DNA of 8,006 nucleotides from CAYXDR01 sp046498185 (GTDB taxonomy: Bacteria > Desulfobacterota > DSM-4660 > Desulfatiglandales > Desulfatiglandaceae): positions 1 to 8,006 of the forward strand of contig JAWOBE010000085.1 of assembly GCA_046498185.1 (NCBI GenBank). Direction: 5' to 3'. A program made the position numbers and the translations under genes. Below, one piece after another: positions 1 through 5,952 of this stretch. A model generated the notes under the pieces. It ran no database searches. It was not told where the DNA came from and was given only the letters and a program-made list of their open reading frames with translations. The stretch's first letter is position 1; each line of letters begins with the position of its first letter.

Positions 1-1
1 G

Positions 2-154
2 TTTGACGAAACTTCGATCGCACTTGGCAAAGATCTTAAGCAAAGAGGTTTCCGCTTCATTGGTCCCACTATCTGCTATGCATTCATGCAGGCGGTCGGA
101 ATGGTGAACGACCATACCGTTGATTGTTATAGATATCCTATACTAGCTGAATGA
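2..154 (+). CDS. tag: DNA-3-methyladenine glycosylase I, C-terminal 50 residues (partial, 5' end outside window)
   Basis: Only the end of the gene is present. It reads in frame from base 2 to a TGA at 152-154. The translation contains GFRFIGPTICYAFMQAVGMV followed by NDHTVDCYRY, the characteristic C-terminus of Tag, the base-excision-repair glycosylase that removes 3-methyladenine from alkylated DNA in the cytoplasm. The HxxxC pair (the H and C of HTVDC) matches the C-terminal half of the family's structural zinc site, whose other two ligands lie near the N-terminus and are not visible here. The gene ends 60 bp before the next one on the same strand, so read-through is possible, but no functional link is apparent. 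Family identity is very likely; nothing can be said about the missing upstream portion. Confidence 0.93.
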   Translation, partial: FDETSIALGKDLKQRGFRFIGPTICYAFMQAVGMVNDHTVDCYRYPILAE

Positions 155-214
155 GATTCATATTGAACGATATAGAAGGAATTTAACTGAAAATTAATTG
201 AGCGGAGGCTTTTG

Positions 215-1021
215 ATGCGTATAGCACGTTTTATAGATGGATCAGGGCGGGAGTGTTATGGAAAACCTCTCGGTGGAGGAAGTGCGGCGTTGCTCGAAGG
301 TGATATTTTTCGGGGTCTGCGGGAAACCGGGGCCGAGGTGGAAATAAGTAAGATTCTCGCGCCCGTAGCTCCCCCGGTGATTATAGGAATCGGCCTGAAT
401 TATCACCAGCATGCCGAGGAAACGGGCATGAAGGTTCCTAAATACCCTGTGGTATTTATGAAAAATCCTGCATCACTTGCCCACCCTGAAGATCCGGTCG
501 TTATTCCCAGTGTTTGCATGGATCCTCCTGAAGTGGACTACGAAGCGGAGCTTGCTGTTGTGATCGGGAAAACCGCAAAAAACGTTTCAACGGCGGAGGC
601 ACTTTCGTATGTTCTCGGTTACACTGCAGCAAACGATGTCTCCGCCCGCCGTTGGCAGGGTGGAAAAGGTGGTGGCCAGTGGGTGAGGGGAAAGAGCTTC
701 GATACATTCTGTCCGCTCGGGCCCGAGTTGGTCACTGCGGAAGATATCCCCGATCCTCGGAATCTCAGGGTCTCATGCCGCCTGAACGGCGAAATGATGC
801 AGGATGCGAACACCTCGGACATGATATTTACGGTGGCCGAGCTGATAAGTTTTCTTTCTTCCGGTATGACCCTGGTACCAGGAACTGTAATTCTAACCGG
901 AACACCGAGCGGTGTGGGTTTTACCCGAAAACCGCCGATATATCTCAGCAGCGGTGACATAATGGAAGTGAGTGTCGAGGACATCGGTACGTTGCGAAAT
1001 CCGGTAGGGGAGAAATCATAG
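215..1021 (+). CDS. fumarylacetoacetate hydrolase (FAH) family protein
   Basis: This 268-residue protein belongs to the FAH superfamily, metal-dependent cytosolic enzymes that hydrolyse, decarboxylate or isomerise 2-oxo acid and beta-diketone compounds such as acylpyruvates, oxaloacetate and 2,4-diketo sugar acids. Visible family marks, numbered from the ATG at 215, are the lid motif NYHQHAEE (about 62-69) with candidate catalytic His, the metal ligands E110 and E112 in YEAELAVVIG, D141 in NDVSAR, K160 in GKSFDTFCPLGP, the GTPSGVG loop (229-235) and the terminal signature GTLRNPV. Length is normal for the single-domain (FAHD1/HpcE-like) form. ATG 215 is preferred over the in-frame TTG at 212 because AGCGGAGG (201-208) sits 6 nt upstream of it. 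The substrate cannot be read from sequence. The aconitase X pair starts 165 bp downstream on the same strand, which hints at a shared carboxylate pathway. Confidence 0.9.
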   Translation: MRIARFIDGSGRECYGKPLGGGSAALLEGDIFRGLRETGAEVEISKILAPVAPPVIIGIGLNYHQHAEETGMKVPKYPVVFMKNPASLAHPEDPVVIPSVCMDPPEVDYEAELAVVIGKTAKNVSTAEALSYVLGYTAANDVSARRWQGGKGGGQWVRGKSFDTFCPLGPELVTAEDIPDPRNLRVSCRLNGEMMQDANTSDMIFTVAELISFLSSGMTLVPGTVILTGTPSGVGFTRKPPIYLSSGDIMEVSVEDIGTLRNPVGEKS

Positions 1022-1100
1022 GGTGAGCAATTAAACGAGCGTGAAAATATTTTTTATCACCACTTTTTCCCCCAATCAGTATTATGGCCCCAATGTTTTT

Positions 1101-1137
1101 AGACTAAAGCTTTGGAATTTGTTTGTTGAGTTAGTCT
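1101..1137 (+). promoter_or_regulatory. candidate operator: 7-bp inverted repeat upstream of the aconitase X genes
   Basis: AGACTAA (1101-1107) and its exact reverse complement TTAGTCT (1131-1137) lie 30 bp apart start to start, about three helical turns, 50-86 bp before the AcnX start. The left arm also lies inside an 11-bp palindrome, TTTAGACTAAA (1098-1108). The arrangement is compatible with a dimeric or looping regulator, but no convincing -35/-10 pair could be placed nearby, so this is only a candidate. Confidence 0.3.
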
Positions 1138-1186
1138 GTTAATTCTCATCTTAGTTAAGTGGATTTAAATGAGGTGTTCTGCACAA

Positions 1187-2446
1187 ATGAAACTGAGCGA
1201 TAATGAAAAGAGAATGTTAGAGGGGGAATCTGGAGTAGGGATTCAACGTGCAATGAAACTCCTGGTGAAGCTGGGGGAATCTTTTGATGCTGAAAAGATG
1301 GTTCCGGTTTCATACTCCCATATCAGTTACGATTTCTGTCCGGAAGAATTTTGGAATCTCATGACGGAAGATGTTCTTCCTACGGCTCATAGGGTCACTA
1401 CTCATCCTTCTTACCATCCAGATGTATGGGAAAAATGGGGGTTGCCGCTTGCGGGTAGGTGGCGCGGTGAACACGAGCGGAAATTGAATCGATACCTTGA
1501 ACTCGGGTGGCTGCGAACCGAGACCTGCGCCGAATATTTGTTAGGCATTGTCCCGAAACAGGGAGATATTGTTTCCATGGGTGGCAGCTGTATGCAGGTG
1601 GCTAACAACAGCCTTTTCGGGGCACGTGTCGAGCGAATGGGTATTTTAATGTCTCTGGCGGCGGCCGTGTGTGGGCGGGTGCCTCTCATGGGGTTGCTGC
1701 TCCAGGAGAATCGCTACGCGTCACATGTGGTTGAGCTGGTCGATCTGGACGTGAGCCAATGGACGATGGCCGATTACCACTGCCTGGGGTATTACATCGG
1801 TGATCAGATACCGGGTTTCAAACCTGTTGCTGTCAACGGGTTACCCCCAAGGCTGCCTTTAGATCTCGCCCGAGCCTTGGTGATATCGATGCCGACCTCG
1901 GGAGCCGTAACTTTAGCTCATATTGTGGGGACGACACCGGAAGCTCCAACACTTGAGGCGGCTACAGGAGGTAAAAAACCCGAAACTGTAATTCGGGTAG
2001 GTAAGGGAGAGTTGGAAGCCACTTGGGAGCGGCTCAATGTTTGGAAAGACGACACGGTGGAGCATGTTGCATTTGGTTGCCCCCATGCCACGATTGATGA
2101 GATCGGGCGCATTGCCGCTTTGCTTGAGGGGAAAACGGTCAAGACTTCGTTGCTGATTGGCGCGTCCAAATCTGTGGAGGCGCTGGCGCGGCAGCAGGGC
2201 TGGGCCGAAATCATTGAACGGGCCGGTGGAAATTTTTTACCTGTTTGCCCCTCTATATCAAACCCTTTTGCCCGGAGAGATGTTGCAGGTGATAAACAGG
2301 TGCGAAGCGCGGCCACCAATTCCGCCCGGAGTGCTCATTACCTGGCAGCAGTGGGAGGGGTTGAAGTTTTTTTTGGGACCGAGGAAGAGTGCGTAAATGC
2401 CGCTATCACCGGAAAATGGAAAGGAGAAATACCAAAATGGAAATAA
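1187..2446 (+). CDS. aconitase X catalytic (large) subunit, divergent
   Basis: This 419-residue protein is recognisable as the large subunit of aconitase X (AcnX, former DUF521). Characterised AcnX enzymes are Fe-S hydro-lyases: cis-3-hydroxy-L-proline dehydratase in bacteria and phosphomevalonate dehydratase in archaea. Supporting motifs are the start MKLSDNEKRMLEGESG, VPVSYSHIS (39-47), CAEYLLGIVPKQGD (114-127), NNSLFGARVER (140-150), QENRYASH (173-180), GCPHATIDE (297-305), VCPSISNP (353-360) and TNSARSAHYL (377-386). C114, C298 and C354 fall where the family keeps its cluster cysteines. The region around 47-75 and the MGGSCMQ stretch (131-137) differ from the usual family sequences as I know them, so the substrate may differ. 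ATG 1187 is preferred over ATG 1169: it gives the family-like start and has GAGGTG (1171-1176) 10 nt upstream. The gene overlaps the small subunit gene by 10 bp. No mevalonate-pathway or proline-utilisation genes are in view to fix the function. Confidence 0.88.
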   Translation: MKLSDNEKRMLEGESGVGIQRAMKLLVKLGESFDAEKMVPVSYSHISYDFCPEEFWNLMTEDVLPTAHRVTTHPSYHPDVWEKWGLPLAGRWRGEHERKLNRYLELGWLRTETCAEYLLGIVPKQGDIVSMGGSCMQVANNSLFGARVERMGILMSLAAAVCGRVPLMGLLLQENRYASHVVELVDLDVSQWTMADYHCLGYYIGDQIPGFKPVAVNGLPPRLPLDLARALVISMPTSGAVTLAHIVGTTPEAPTLEAATGGKKPETVIRVGKGELEATWERLNVWKDDTVEHVAFGCPHATIDEIGRIAALLEGKTVKTSLLIGASKSVEALARQQGWAEIIERAGGNFLPVCPSISNPFARRDVAGDKQVRSAATNSARSAHYLAAVGGVEVFFGTEEECVNAAITGKWKGEIPKWK

Positions 2447-2835
2447 AAGCCCATCCTGTAAGTAGCGGCCAGGCCGAAGGCGAAGCGATTGTCTACGAAG
2501 GTCCATTCGCATTCCTAGGGGATATTGACCCGAGTACCGGCAAGATATGTTTGCCGCGCCACAGGCTTGAAGGGGTCAGTATAGCGGGTAAAGTTTTCGT
2601 ATTTACCACCGGGAAAGGATCCAGTGGTTGCGATTTTGCCGCTTGGTATGCCAAAAAGAACGGAAGCGCACCCGCGGCAATGATTTGTCTTGAAAGCGAA
2701 CCGGTTTTGTCCAGTGCGGCTATTGTTTCGGAAATCCCTACCGTTGATCGGCCCGAAGGGGATATTTTCAAATTGATTCAATCCGGTGATCAAGTCATTG
2801 TCGATGCAGCGGAAGGACTCATAAAGATAAAATAG
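2437..2835 (+). CDS. aconitase X swivel (small) subunit
   Basis: This 132-residue protein matches the aconitase X small subunit (former DUF126), a swivelling beta-barrel domain that closes over the active site of the large subunit. Visible marks are the GQAEGEAIV start, a GDIDPSTGKI segment (28-37), GKVFVFTTGKGSSG (51-64) and a C-terminal IQSGDQVIVDAAEGLIKI. In the GKGSSG loop, S62/S63 correspond to the region holding the family's catalytic serine. The ATG at 2437 is chosen because AAGGAGA (2421-2427) lies 9 nt upstream and the family homology begins here. A longer frame opening at 2389 would only add residues unlike the family. The ATG lies inside the end of the large-subunit gene, which implies translational coupling and 1:1 production of the two chains. 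Confidence 0.9.
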   Translation: MEIKAHPVSSGQAEGEAIVYEGPFAFLGDIDPSTGKICLPRHRLEGVSIAGKVFVFTTGKGSSGCDFAAWYAKKNGSAPAAMICLESEPVLSSAAIVSEIPTVDRPEGDIFKLIQSGDQVIVDAAEGLIKIK

Positions 2836-2847
2836 ATATATAGCGTT

Positions 2848-2891
2848 AGCAATGCCCATCCGGAAATACCGGATGGCAACCAGGTATTGCT
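2848..2891. terminator. composite hairpin between convergent genes (candidate bidirectional terminator)
   Basis: CATCCGG (2857-2863) and CCGGATG (2869-2875) form a 7-bp perfect GC-rich stem with an AAATA loop. Outside it, AGCAATGCC (2848-2856) can pair with GGTATTGCT (2883-2891) over 9 bp with one G-T wobble, leaving a 7-nt one-sided bulge. It lies 12 bp after the AcnX small-subunit stop and 13 bp from the stop of the oppositely oriented ABC gene, where a terminator for both would be expected. Neither strand has a proper T-run after the stem, so intrinsic termination is uncertain. Confidence 0.45.
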
Positions 2892-2904
2892 TCGGCGTTA
2901 TCGA

Positions 2905-4470
2905 TCAAATGGAGCTGCTATAAAAATTAGCTGTTTCGGATTTTTGCAACGGTCTCTTTTCTTTAATTGTTCCTCCATCGATCGACAGGATGTGGGTCAT
3001 GCACGGTAATATCTCGTTTTCATCGTGGGTTGCATAAACCAGGTGGGTCGGCGTATCCCGCACGATGTGATACAACGCTTCGGACAGCTGTATACGCCGG
3101 TAAATATCCAGACCATTAAAAGGTTCATCAAGCAGCAATAGACGAGGTACTTTTACCATGGCACGAGCAACCAGGGCCAACTGCCTCTGGCCATGAGATA
3201 AAATGCCGAAAGGTTTTTCTGGACAATTGCTTAAGCCTACAAGGGACAACCAGTTATCGACAATTTCGATTTCTTCTGTTGTGCATTGTCGATAAAGCCC
3301 TATGGTATCATGAAAACCTGAGAGTACGACATCCTTGAGACGAATATTTTTCGCATACCTGGACTGTAAATCCGATGAAACAAAGCCAATATTCCGTCGT
3401 ATTTCCCATATAGTTTGCCCGCCACCTCTTTTTTTTCCGAAAAGATGTATGTCATTGGCATAGCTCTGCAGGTTTTCTCCCACTATCAATTTCAAGATCG
3501 TTGTTTTGCCGGCTCCTTCCGGGCCGAAAATAATCCAGTTTTCATTTTGTTGTACGGTCCAGGTAAAATCGGACAGCGGCACCACTTCGCCATATTTGAC
3601 CTTTACCTTGTTCATTTCGAGCACTGGTCCATGCACTGTCCCATTTTGGGCCTCATGGTTTGCGGCTTTTGAAGAACAATAATTGAGTCTTGAAAACAAA
3701 GGTGACTTAATTCCAAAAACCTCATTAACCCTTTGTCGAGTGAGAAGTTCTTTCTTAACCCCTGAACTATGGATGCGGCCGTCTTTGACATATAAAACAT
3801 GCGTAATACCAGGAACGATCTCTTCAAATCTTTGAGTAATCAAAATGATGCGAAGCTCACGGCTGATCAGATCATCAATAGTGGCGGAGAGCTGATCCCT
3901 CGATTTTTTATCCAGGCCATCGAACGGCTCATCAAGAATCAATAATTTCGGTTCCTTCATGAGGGCCCGGGCGATCAACGCACGACTCATTTCTCCTGTG
4001 GACAAGACATTGATTTCTCGATCCAGCAATTTTTCTATATTGGTGGCTTTTGCGATTTCGGCTAGTTTCGTGTGGAGGCCGCCTGCATCCAGATGCGTAT
4101 TTTGGCCGTCAACCACAAGATCCGCCAAGGTTGTTTTTTGGTCCACCCGCCCGGTGAAATGACGAACTTCTTCCTGGAATAATTCTTTTTCAAAAACACG
4201 GCAAGCGAGTTCGGGCGATACATAACCCACTTTATTGATATTTGAACGAAATGAACTGTTGTTCTCGAAGAAGTGATAAATGATTCGGCCTGAAACGACC
4301 GGGACCTCACCTAGGAGGGCTTTGGCTAAAGTCGATTTTCCAGCCCCATTAGGCCCCAATATTAGCCAATTTTCATTATTATTTATCTGCCAAGATGTAT
4401 TTTCAAGAATACGCTTATTTTGTAGACGAAGAGATATATTATGCAAAGTTATAAATGGTTTACATTTCAT
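2905..4470 (-). CDS. tandem ABC ATPase, ModF/PhrA-like
   Basis: This 521-residue soluble protein has two ABC ATPase domains and no membrane segments. Domain 1 (about 5-235) has Walker A GPNGAGKST (39-47), signature LSTGEM (156-161) and Walker B LLILDEP (176-182). Its H-loop position reads ITQR (211-214), glutamine in place of histidine. Domain 2 (about 284-505) has Walker A GPEGAGKTT (316-324), signature LSHGQ (424-428), Walker B LLLLDEP (444-450) and an intact H-loop, ATHDE (480-484). The layout and length resemble E. coli ModF (about 490 residues), which lies beside the molybdate transport genes and whose biochemical role is not settled. No permease or binding-protein gene is nearby. AAAGGT just before ATG 4470 serves as ribosome binding site. 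The gene looks more A+T-rich than the aldolase and glycolytic genes to its right, a weak hint of separate ancestry. The family call is strong; molybdenum as the substrate is not supported by context. Confidence 0.87.
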   Translation of the reverse strand: MKCKPFITLHNISLRLQNKRILENTSWQINNNENWLILGPNGAGKSTLAKALLGEVPVVSGRIIYHFFENNSSFRSNINKVGYVSPELACRVFEKELFQEEVRHFTGRVDQKTTLADLVVDGQNTHLDAGGLHTKLAEIAKATNIEKLLDREINVLSTGEMSRALIARALMKEPKLLILDEPFDGLDKKSRDQLSATIDDLISRELRIILITQRFEEIVPGITHVLYVKDGRIHSSGVKKELLTRQRVNEVFGIKSPLFSRLNYCSSKAANHEAQNGTVHGPVLEMNKVKVKYGEVVPLSDFTWTVQQNENWIIFGPEGAGKTTILKLIVGENLQSYANDIHLFGKKRGGGQTIWEIRRNIGFVSSDLQSRYAKNIRLKDVVLSGFHDTIGLYRQCTTEEIEIVDNWLSLVGLSNCPEKPFGILSHGQRQLALVARAMVKVPRLLLLDEPFNGLDIYRRIQLSEALYHIVRDTPTHLVYATHDENEILPCMTHILSIDGGTIKEKRPLQKSETANFYSSSI

Positions 4471-4472
4471 AT

Positions 4473-4520
4473 ATTACCTTTAGTTTAGAGGGAGTCGGAA
4501 CACTTCGCAATCCGTTCGTC
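4473..4520 (+). pseudogene. possible remnant of an FAH-family C-terminus
   Basis: On the plus strand, the frame from 4473 reads ITFSLEGVGTLRNPFV. FAH-family proteins typically end with a stretch of the form E-G-[IV]-G-T-L-R-N-P-V, as the intact FAH gene in this window does (IGTLRNPV). The frame continues without family resemblance to a TGA at 4599-4601. Nothing FAH-like is upstream, where the divergent ABC gene begins at 4470. The reading is that the body of a second FAH gene was replaced or deleted, leaving about 16 codons. The match is short, so coincidence remains possible. Confidence 0.28.
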
Positions 4521-4582
4521 GCACTTCAGCCGGGGAACAACTTATCCATATCGGTGGAAAGAAGGCAATCCCAGAGCCATGA

Positions 4583-4993
4583 TCAGCAAATCCAATTTTG
4601 AATCTTCAGATCTGGTACGCGTTTAAACTCCCGTTCGTTGTTGGTGATTATCGTAAGGGAGGCCGCTGCTGCATGTGCTGCAATCCATAAGTCGTTGTTT
4701 CCGATTGGCTGCCCTTTGGATTCAAGGGTTGCGCGTATGGCTCCATAGGTTTCCCCGGCGCTCTCCGGCATCGGTAAAACGGGGACAAGGCTTTTAAACT
4801 CTTCCAGCAAATTTAGCGCCCTTTTACGCTGCCGACTTTTTTCTGCTCCATAGAGTAATTCTCCCCAAGTGATAACTGAAATCACGGCATCGCCCGGGTT
4901 GAGTTTCTCGAACCGCCTTAACACCTCTCGCGGTTTTTGCCGCTGGATATAAATGCAAATATTGGTGTCCAGCAGGTAACGGGGTGTCATCAT
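4583..4993 (-). CDS. vapC: VapC-type PIN-domain ribonuclease toxin
   Basis: This 136-residue protein is a PIN-domain endoribonuclease, the toxin of a type II VapBC module. Toxins of this family cut specific RNAs (tRNA or rRNA in studied cases) using Mg2+ or Mn2+ held by conserved acidic residues. Visible are D9 in YLLDTNICIY, E45 in ITWGELLYGA, D101 in GNNDLWIAAHA, and the ITNNEREFKRVPDL motif (116-129) with N118/N119 and E120 completing the site. Length is normal and all catalytic positions are present, so the toxin looks intact. Its ATG (4991-4993) overlaps the antitoxin's TGA in an ATGA (4990-4993 on the minus strand), the usual coupling. A second in-frame ATG follows at once, so the exact first residue is ambiguous by one. 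The RNA target cannot be inferred. Confidence 0.94.
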   Translation of the reverse strand: MMTPRYLLDTNICIYIQRQKPREVLRRFEKLNPGDAVISVITWGELLYGAEKSRQRKRALNLLEEFKSLVPVLPMPESAGETYGAIRATLESKGQPIGNNDLWIAAHAAAASLTIITNNEREFKRVPDLKIQNWIC

Positions 4994-5220
4994 AATCCCT
5001 CCCGCTGCTGAGGCGGAAAATCTTTACGCCCGTGTGCAAGGAAGTCATCGGGAAGATCAGTCAACAGTTCGAATGCACGCGACAGTCCACCGGCCGGCTC
5101 CCGAAGCACGATCTCGTCCCCGCGGCGGAAAATTTCCAGCACCTTGGAGCTGACGGAGAATTCCTTCGGCAGTCTGACCGCCTGACTGTTTCCTGACTTG
5201 AATACGCGAGTGGTCGTCAT
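4990..5220 (-). CDS. vapB: VapB-type antitoxin, AbrB/SpoVT DNA-binding fold
   Basis: This 76-residue antitoxin binds and inhibits the adjacent VapC and normally represses its own operon. The N-terminal half is a swapped-hairpin AbrB-like domain: TTTRVFKSGNSQAVRLPKEF (2-21), then a strand with GDEIVLREP (34-42). The C-terminal tail, ending FLAHGRKDFPPQQREGL, is the type that wraps around the PIN toxin. The start at 5220 is preferred to an upstream in-frame ATG at 5256 because the AbrB fold begins here and AAGGAG (minus strand, 5228-5233) lies 7 nt upstream. The gene overlaps vapC by 4 bp. A promoter and palindromic sites lie 50-112 bp upstream, consistent with autoregulation by the VapBC complex. 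Confidence 0.94.
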   Translation of the reverse strand: MTTTRVFKSGNSQAVRLPKEFSVSSKVLEIFRRGDEIVLREPAGGLSRAFELLTDLPDDFLAHGRKDFPPQQREGL

Positions 5221-5269
5221 AACAATTCTCCTTATCCTGGAGAGAAGATTGCCCATTTATCTGAATTTA

Positions 5270-5289
5270 TATATACCTACAAGTATATA
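5270..5289 (-). promoter_or_regulatory. candidate VapB/VapBC operator over the vapBC -10 region
   Basis: TATATAC (5270-5276) and GTATATA (5283-5289) form a perfect 7-bp inverted repeat with a 6-bp spacer, covering the -10 box and the predicted transcription start of vapBC. Palindromes of this type in this position are the usual targets of AbrB-fold VapB antitoxins. A third GTATATA half-site occurs at 5313-5319, 30 bp upstream of the second one and so on the same helical face, inside the upstream hairpin. Confidence 0.6.
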
Positions 5290-5310
5290 CAAAGAAGAAA
5301 ACATTGTCAA
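5282..5310 (-). promoter_or_regulatory. sigma-70 promoter of vapBC
   Basis: On the minus strand the sequence has a perfect -35 box TTGACA (5305-5310), a 17-bp spacer (5288-5304) and a -10 box TATACT (5282-5287), one mismatch from consensus. Transcription should start near 5275, giving a leader of roughly 55 nt before vapB. It is the strongest promoter match I could find in the window. Confidence 0.75.
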
Positions 5311-5332
5311 GAGTATATATGCTCTGACAATG
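5291..5332 (-). terminator. intrinsic terminator after the class II aldolase gene, overlapping the vapBC -35 box
   Basis: On the minus strand, 13 nt after the aldolase stop codon, CATTGTCA (5325-5332) pairs perfectly with TGACAATG (5302-5309). The stem extends by a further GAG/CTC past one bulged T, around an AT-rich loop, and is followed directly by TTTTCTTCTTT (5291-5301). Stem plus T-rich tail is the classic Rho-independent form. It should separate the phosphofructokinase-aldolase transcript from vapBC. The descending arm of the stem carries the TTGACA of the vapBC promoter. Confidence 0.65.
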
Positions 5333-5345
5333 CTTTCAAAACGCC

Positions 5346-5930
5346 TTAATGGAGCGCTTGGGCTAAATATGCTATCCGGGCGCTTTCCTCGGTTAGATCC
5401 GCCGTGTCGTACGCTTTGATGATATTGCTTCCGATTGCCACGATGCCGTGCATTTCCAGAAGGAGAACCTGGCAGCCGGGAGAGGTTTTCAAAGCCTCGG
5501 CCGTATAGCGACGAAGCTCGTCGGTTCCGGAGGGGGCGAAGGGGACCCTGGGTATCGGCGGTTGCTTGAGGGCGGAGTCGGTGACGGCGGGGATACTTCG
5601 CTTTTTAACTGCAAACGCCGTGCAGTAAGGTGGATGGAGGTGGACGACGGCCCCGGCATCTTGACGCAGCCTGTAGATATCCGCGTGTATATGAAACTCC
5701 ATTGACGGTACCAAGCCGGAGGGAGCCTCATGTTGGAGACTTTCCAGGTTTACACGGACAAGGTTTGCCGAGCTGGTATCTTTAAGCGAGAGCCCGGATG
5801 AGGTTATCAACATATGTTTTTCGTCTTCGAGCCGGACACTGATGTTGCCACCTGTTCCACCTACCAGCCCTCGGTCGTAAGCACGCCGCGAATAGTCGAT
5901 CAGTAGCTTTGCTGTTTCGGTGTCTTTCAT
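5346..5930 (-). CDS. class II aldolase/adducin family protein (FucA-like)
   Basis: This 194-residue protein belongs to the zinc-dependent class II aldolase/adducin family, which includes L-fuculose-1-phosphate aldolase, ribulose-5-phosphate 4-epimerase, methylthioribulose-1-phosphate dehydratase and tetronate-phosphate decarboxylases. The active-site framework is complete: GGTGGNIS (24-31) for phosphate and substrate binding, PSMEFHIH (75-82) with E78 at the catalytic acid/base position, zinc ligands H97 and H99 in HLHPPYCTAFA, and H161 in EMHGIVAIG. These match E73, H92, H94 and H155 of E. coli FucA. The protein is about 20 residues shorter than FucA and lacks the C-terminal tail that carries an active-site tyrosine there, so true aldolase activity on fuculose phosphate is uncertain. 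AAGGGGAA precedes the ATG at 5930. The gene follows the phosphofructokinase by 22 bp, suggesting one transcript that ends at the hairpin after the gene. Confidence 0.88.
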   Translation of the reverse strand: MKDTETAKLLIDYSRRAYDRGLVGGTGGNISVRLEDEKHMLITSSGLSLKDTSSANLVRVNLESLQHEAPSGLVPSMEFHIHADIYRLRQDAGAVVHLHPPYCTAFAVKKRSIPAVTDSALKQPPIPRVPFAPSGTDELRRYTAEALKTSPGCQVLLLEMHGIVAIGSNIIKAYDTADLTEESARIAYLAQALH

Positions 5931-5952
5931 ACCGTTTCCCCTTCAAATTATT

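Noticed and set aside
212..214. TTG as start of the FAH gene
   Set aside because: The adjacent ATG at 215 has better spacing to AGCGGAGG and is the commoner start codon; the choice changes only one residue.
619..984. 121-residue minus-strand frame inside the FAH gene
   Set aside because: It lies wholly antisense to a gene with clear family motifs, shows no motif and has no ribosome binding site I could support.
1043..1062. GTGA...TCAC hairpin after the FAH gene as a terminator
   Set aside because: The stem is short, AT-rich and needs a bulge, so it is too weak to call.
1169..1186. Upstream ATG giving a six-residue longer aconitase X
   Set aside because: The extra residues are not family-like and lack a good ribosome binding site; GAGGTG is positioned for ATG 1187.
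4501..4527. CACTTC direct repeat (4501 and 4522) as an insertion target duplication
   Set aside because: Six bases 21 bp apart are easily chance, and no insertion sequence lies between them.
4583..5220. Toxin-antitoxin pair as part of a larger mobile island
   Set aside because: No integrase, transposase, tRNA or terminal repeats are visible around it; it appears as a lone operon between chromosomal genes.
5324..5358. Plus-strand promoter starting with CTGACA pointing into the aldolase as antisense RNA
   Set aside because: The -10 position (TAATGG) is poor and the CTGACA is explained as the other arm of the terminator stem.
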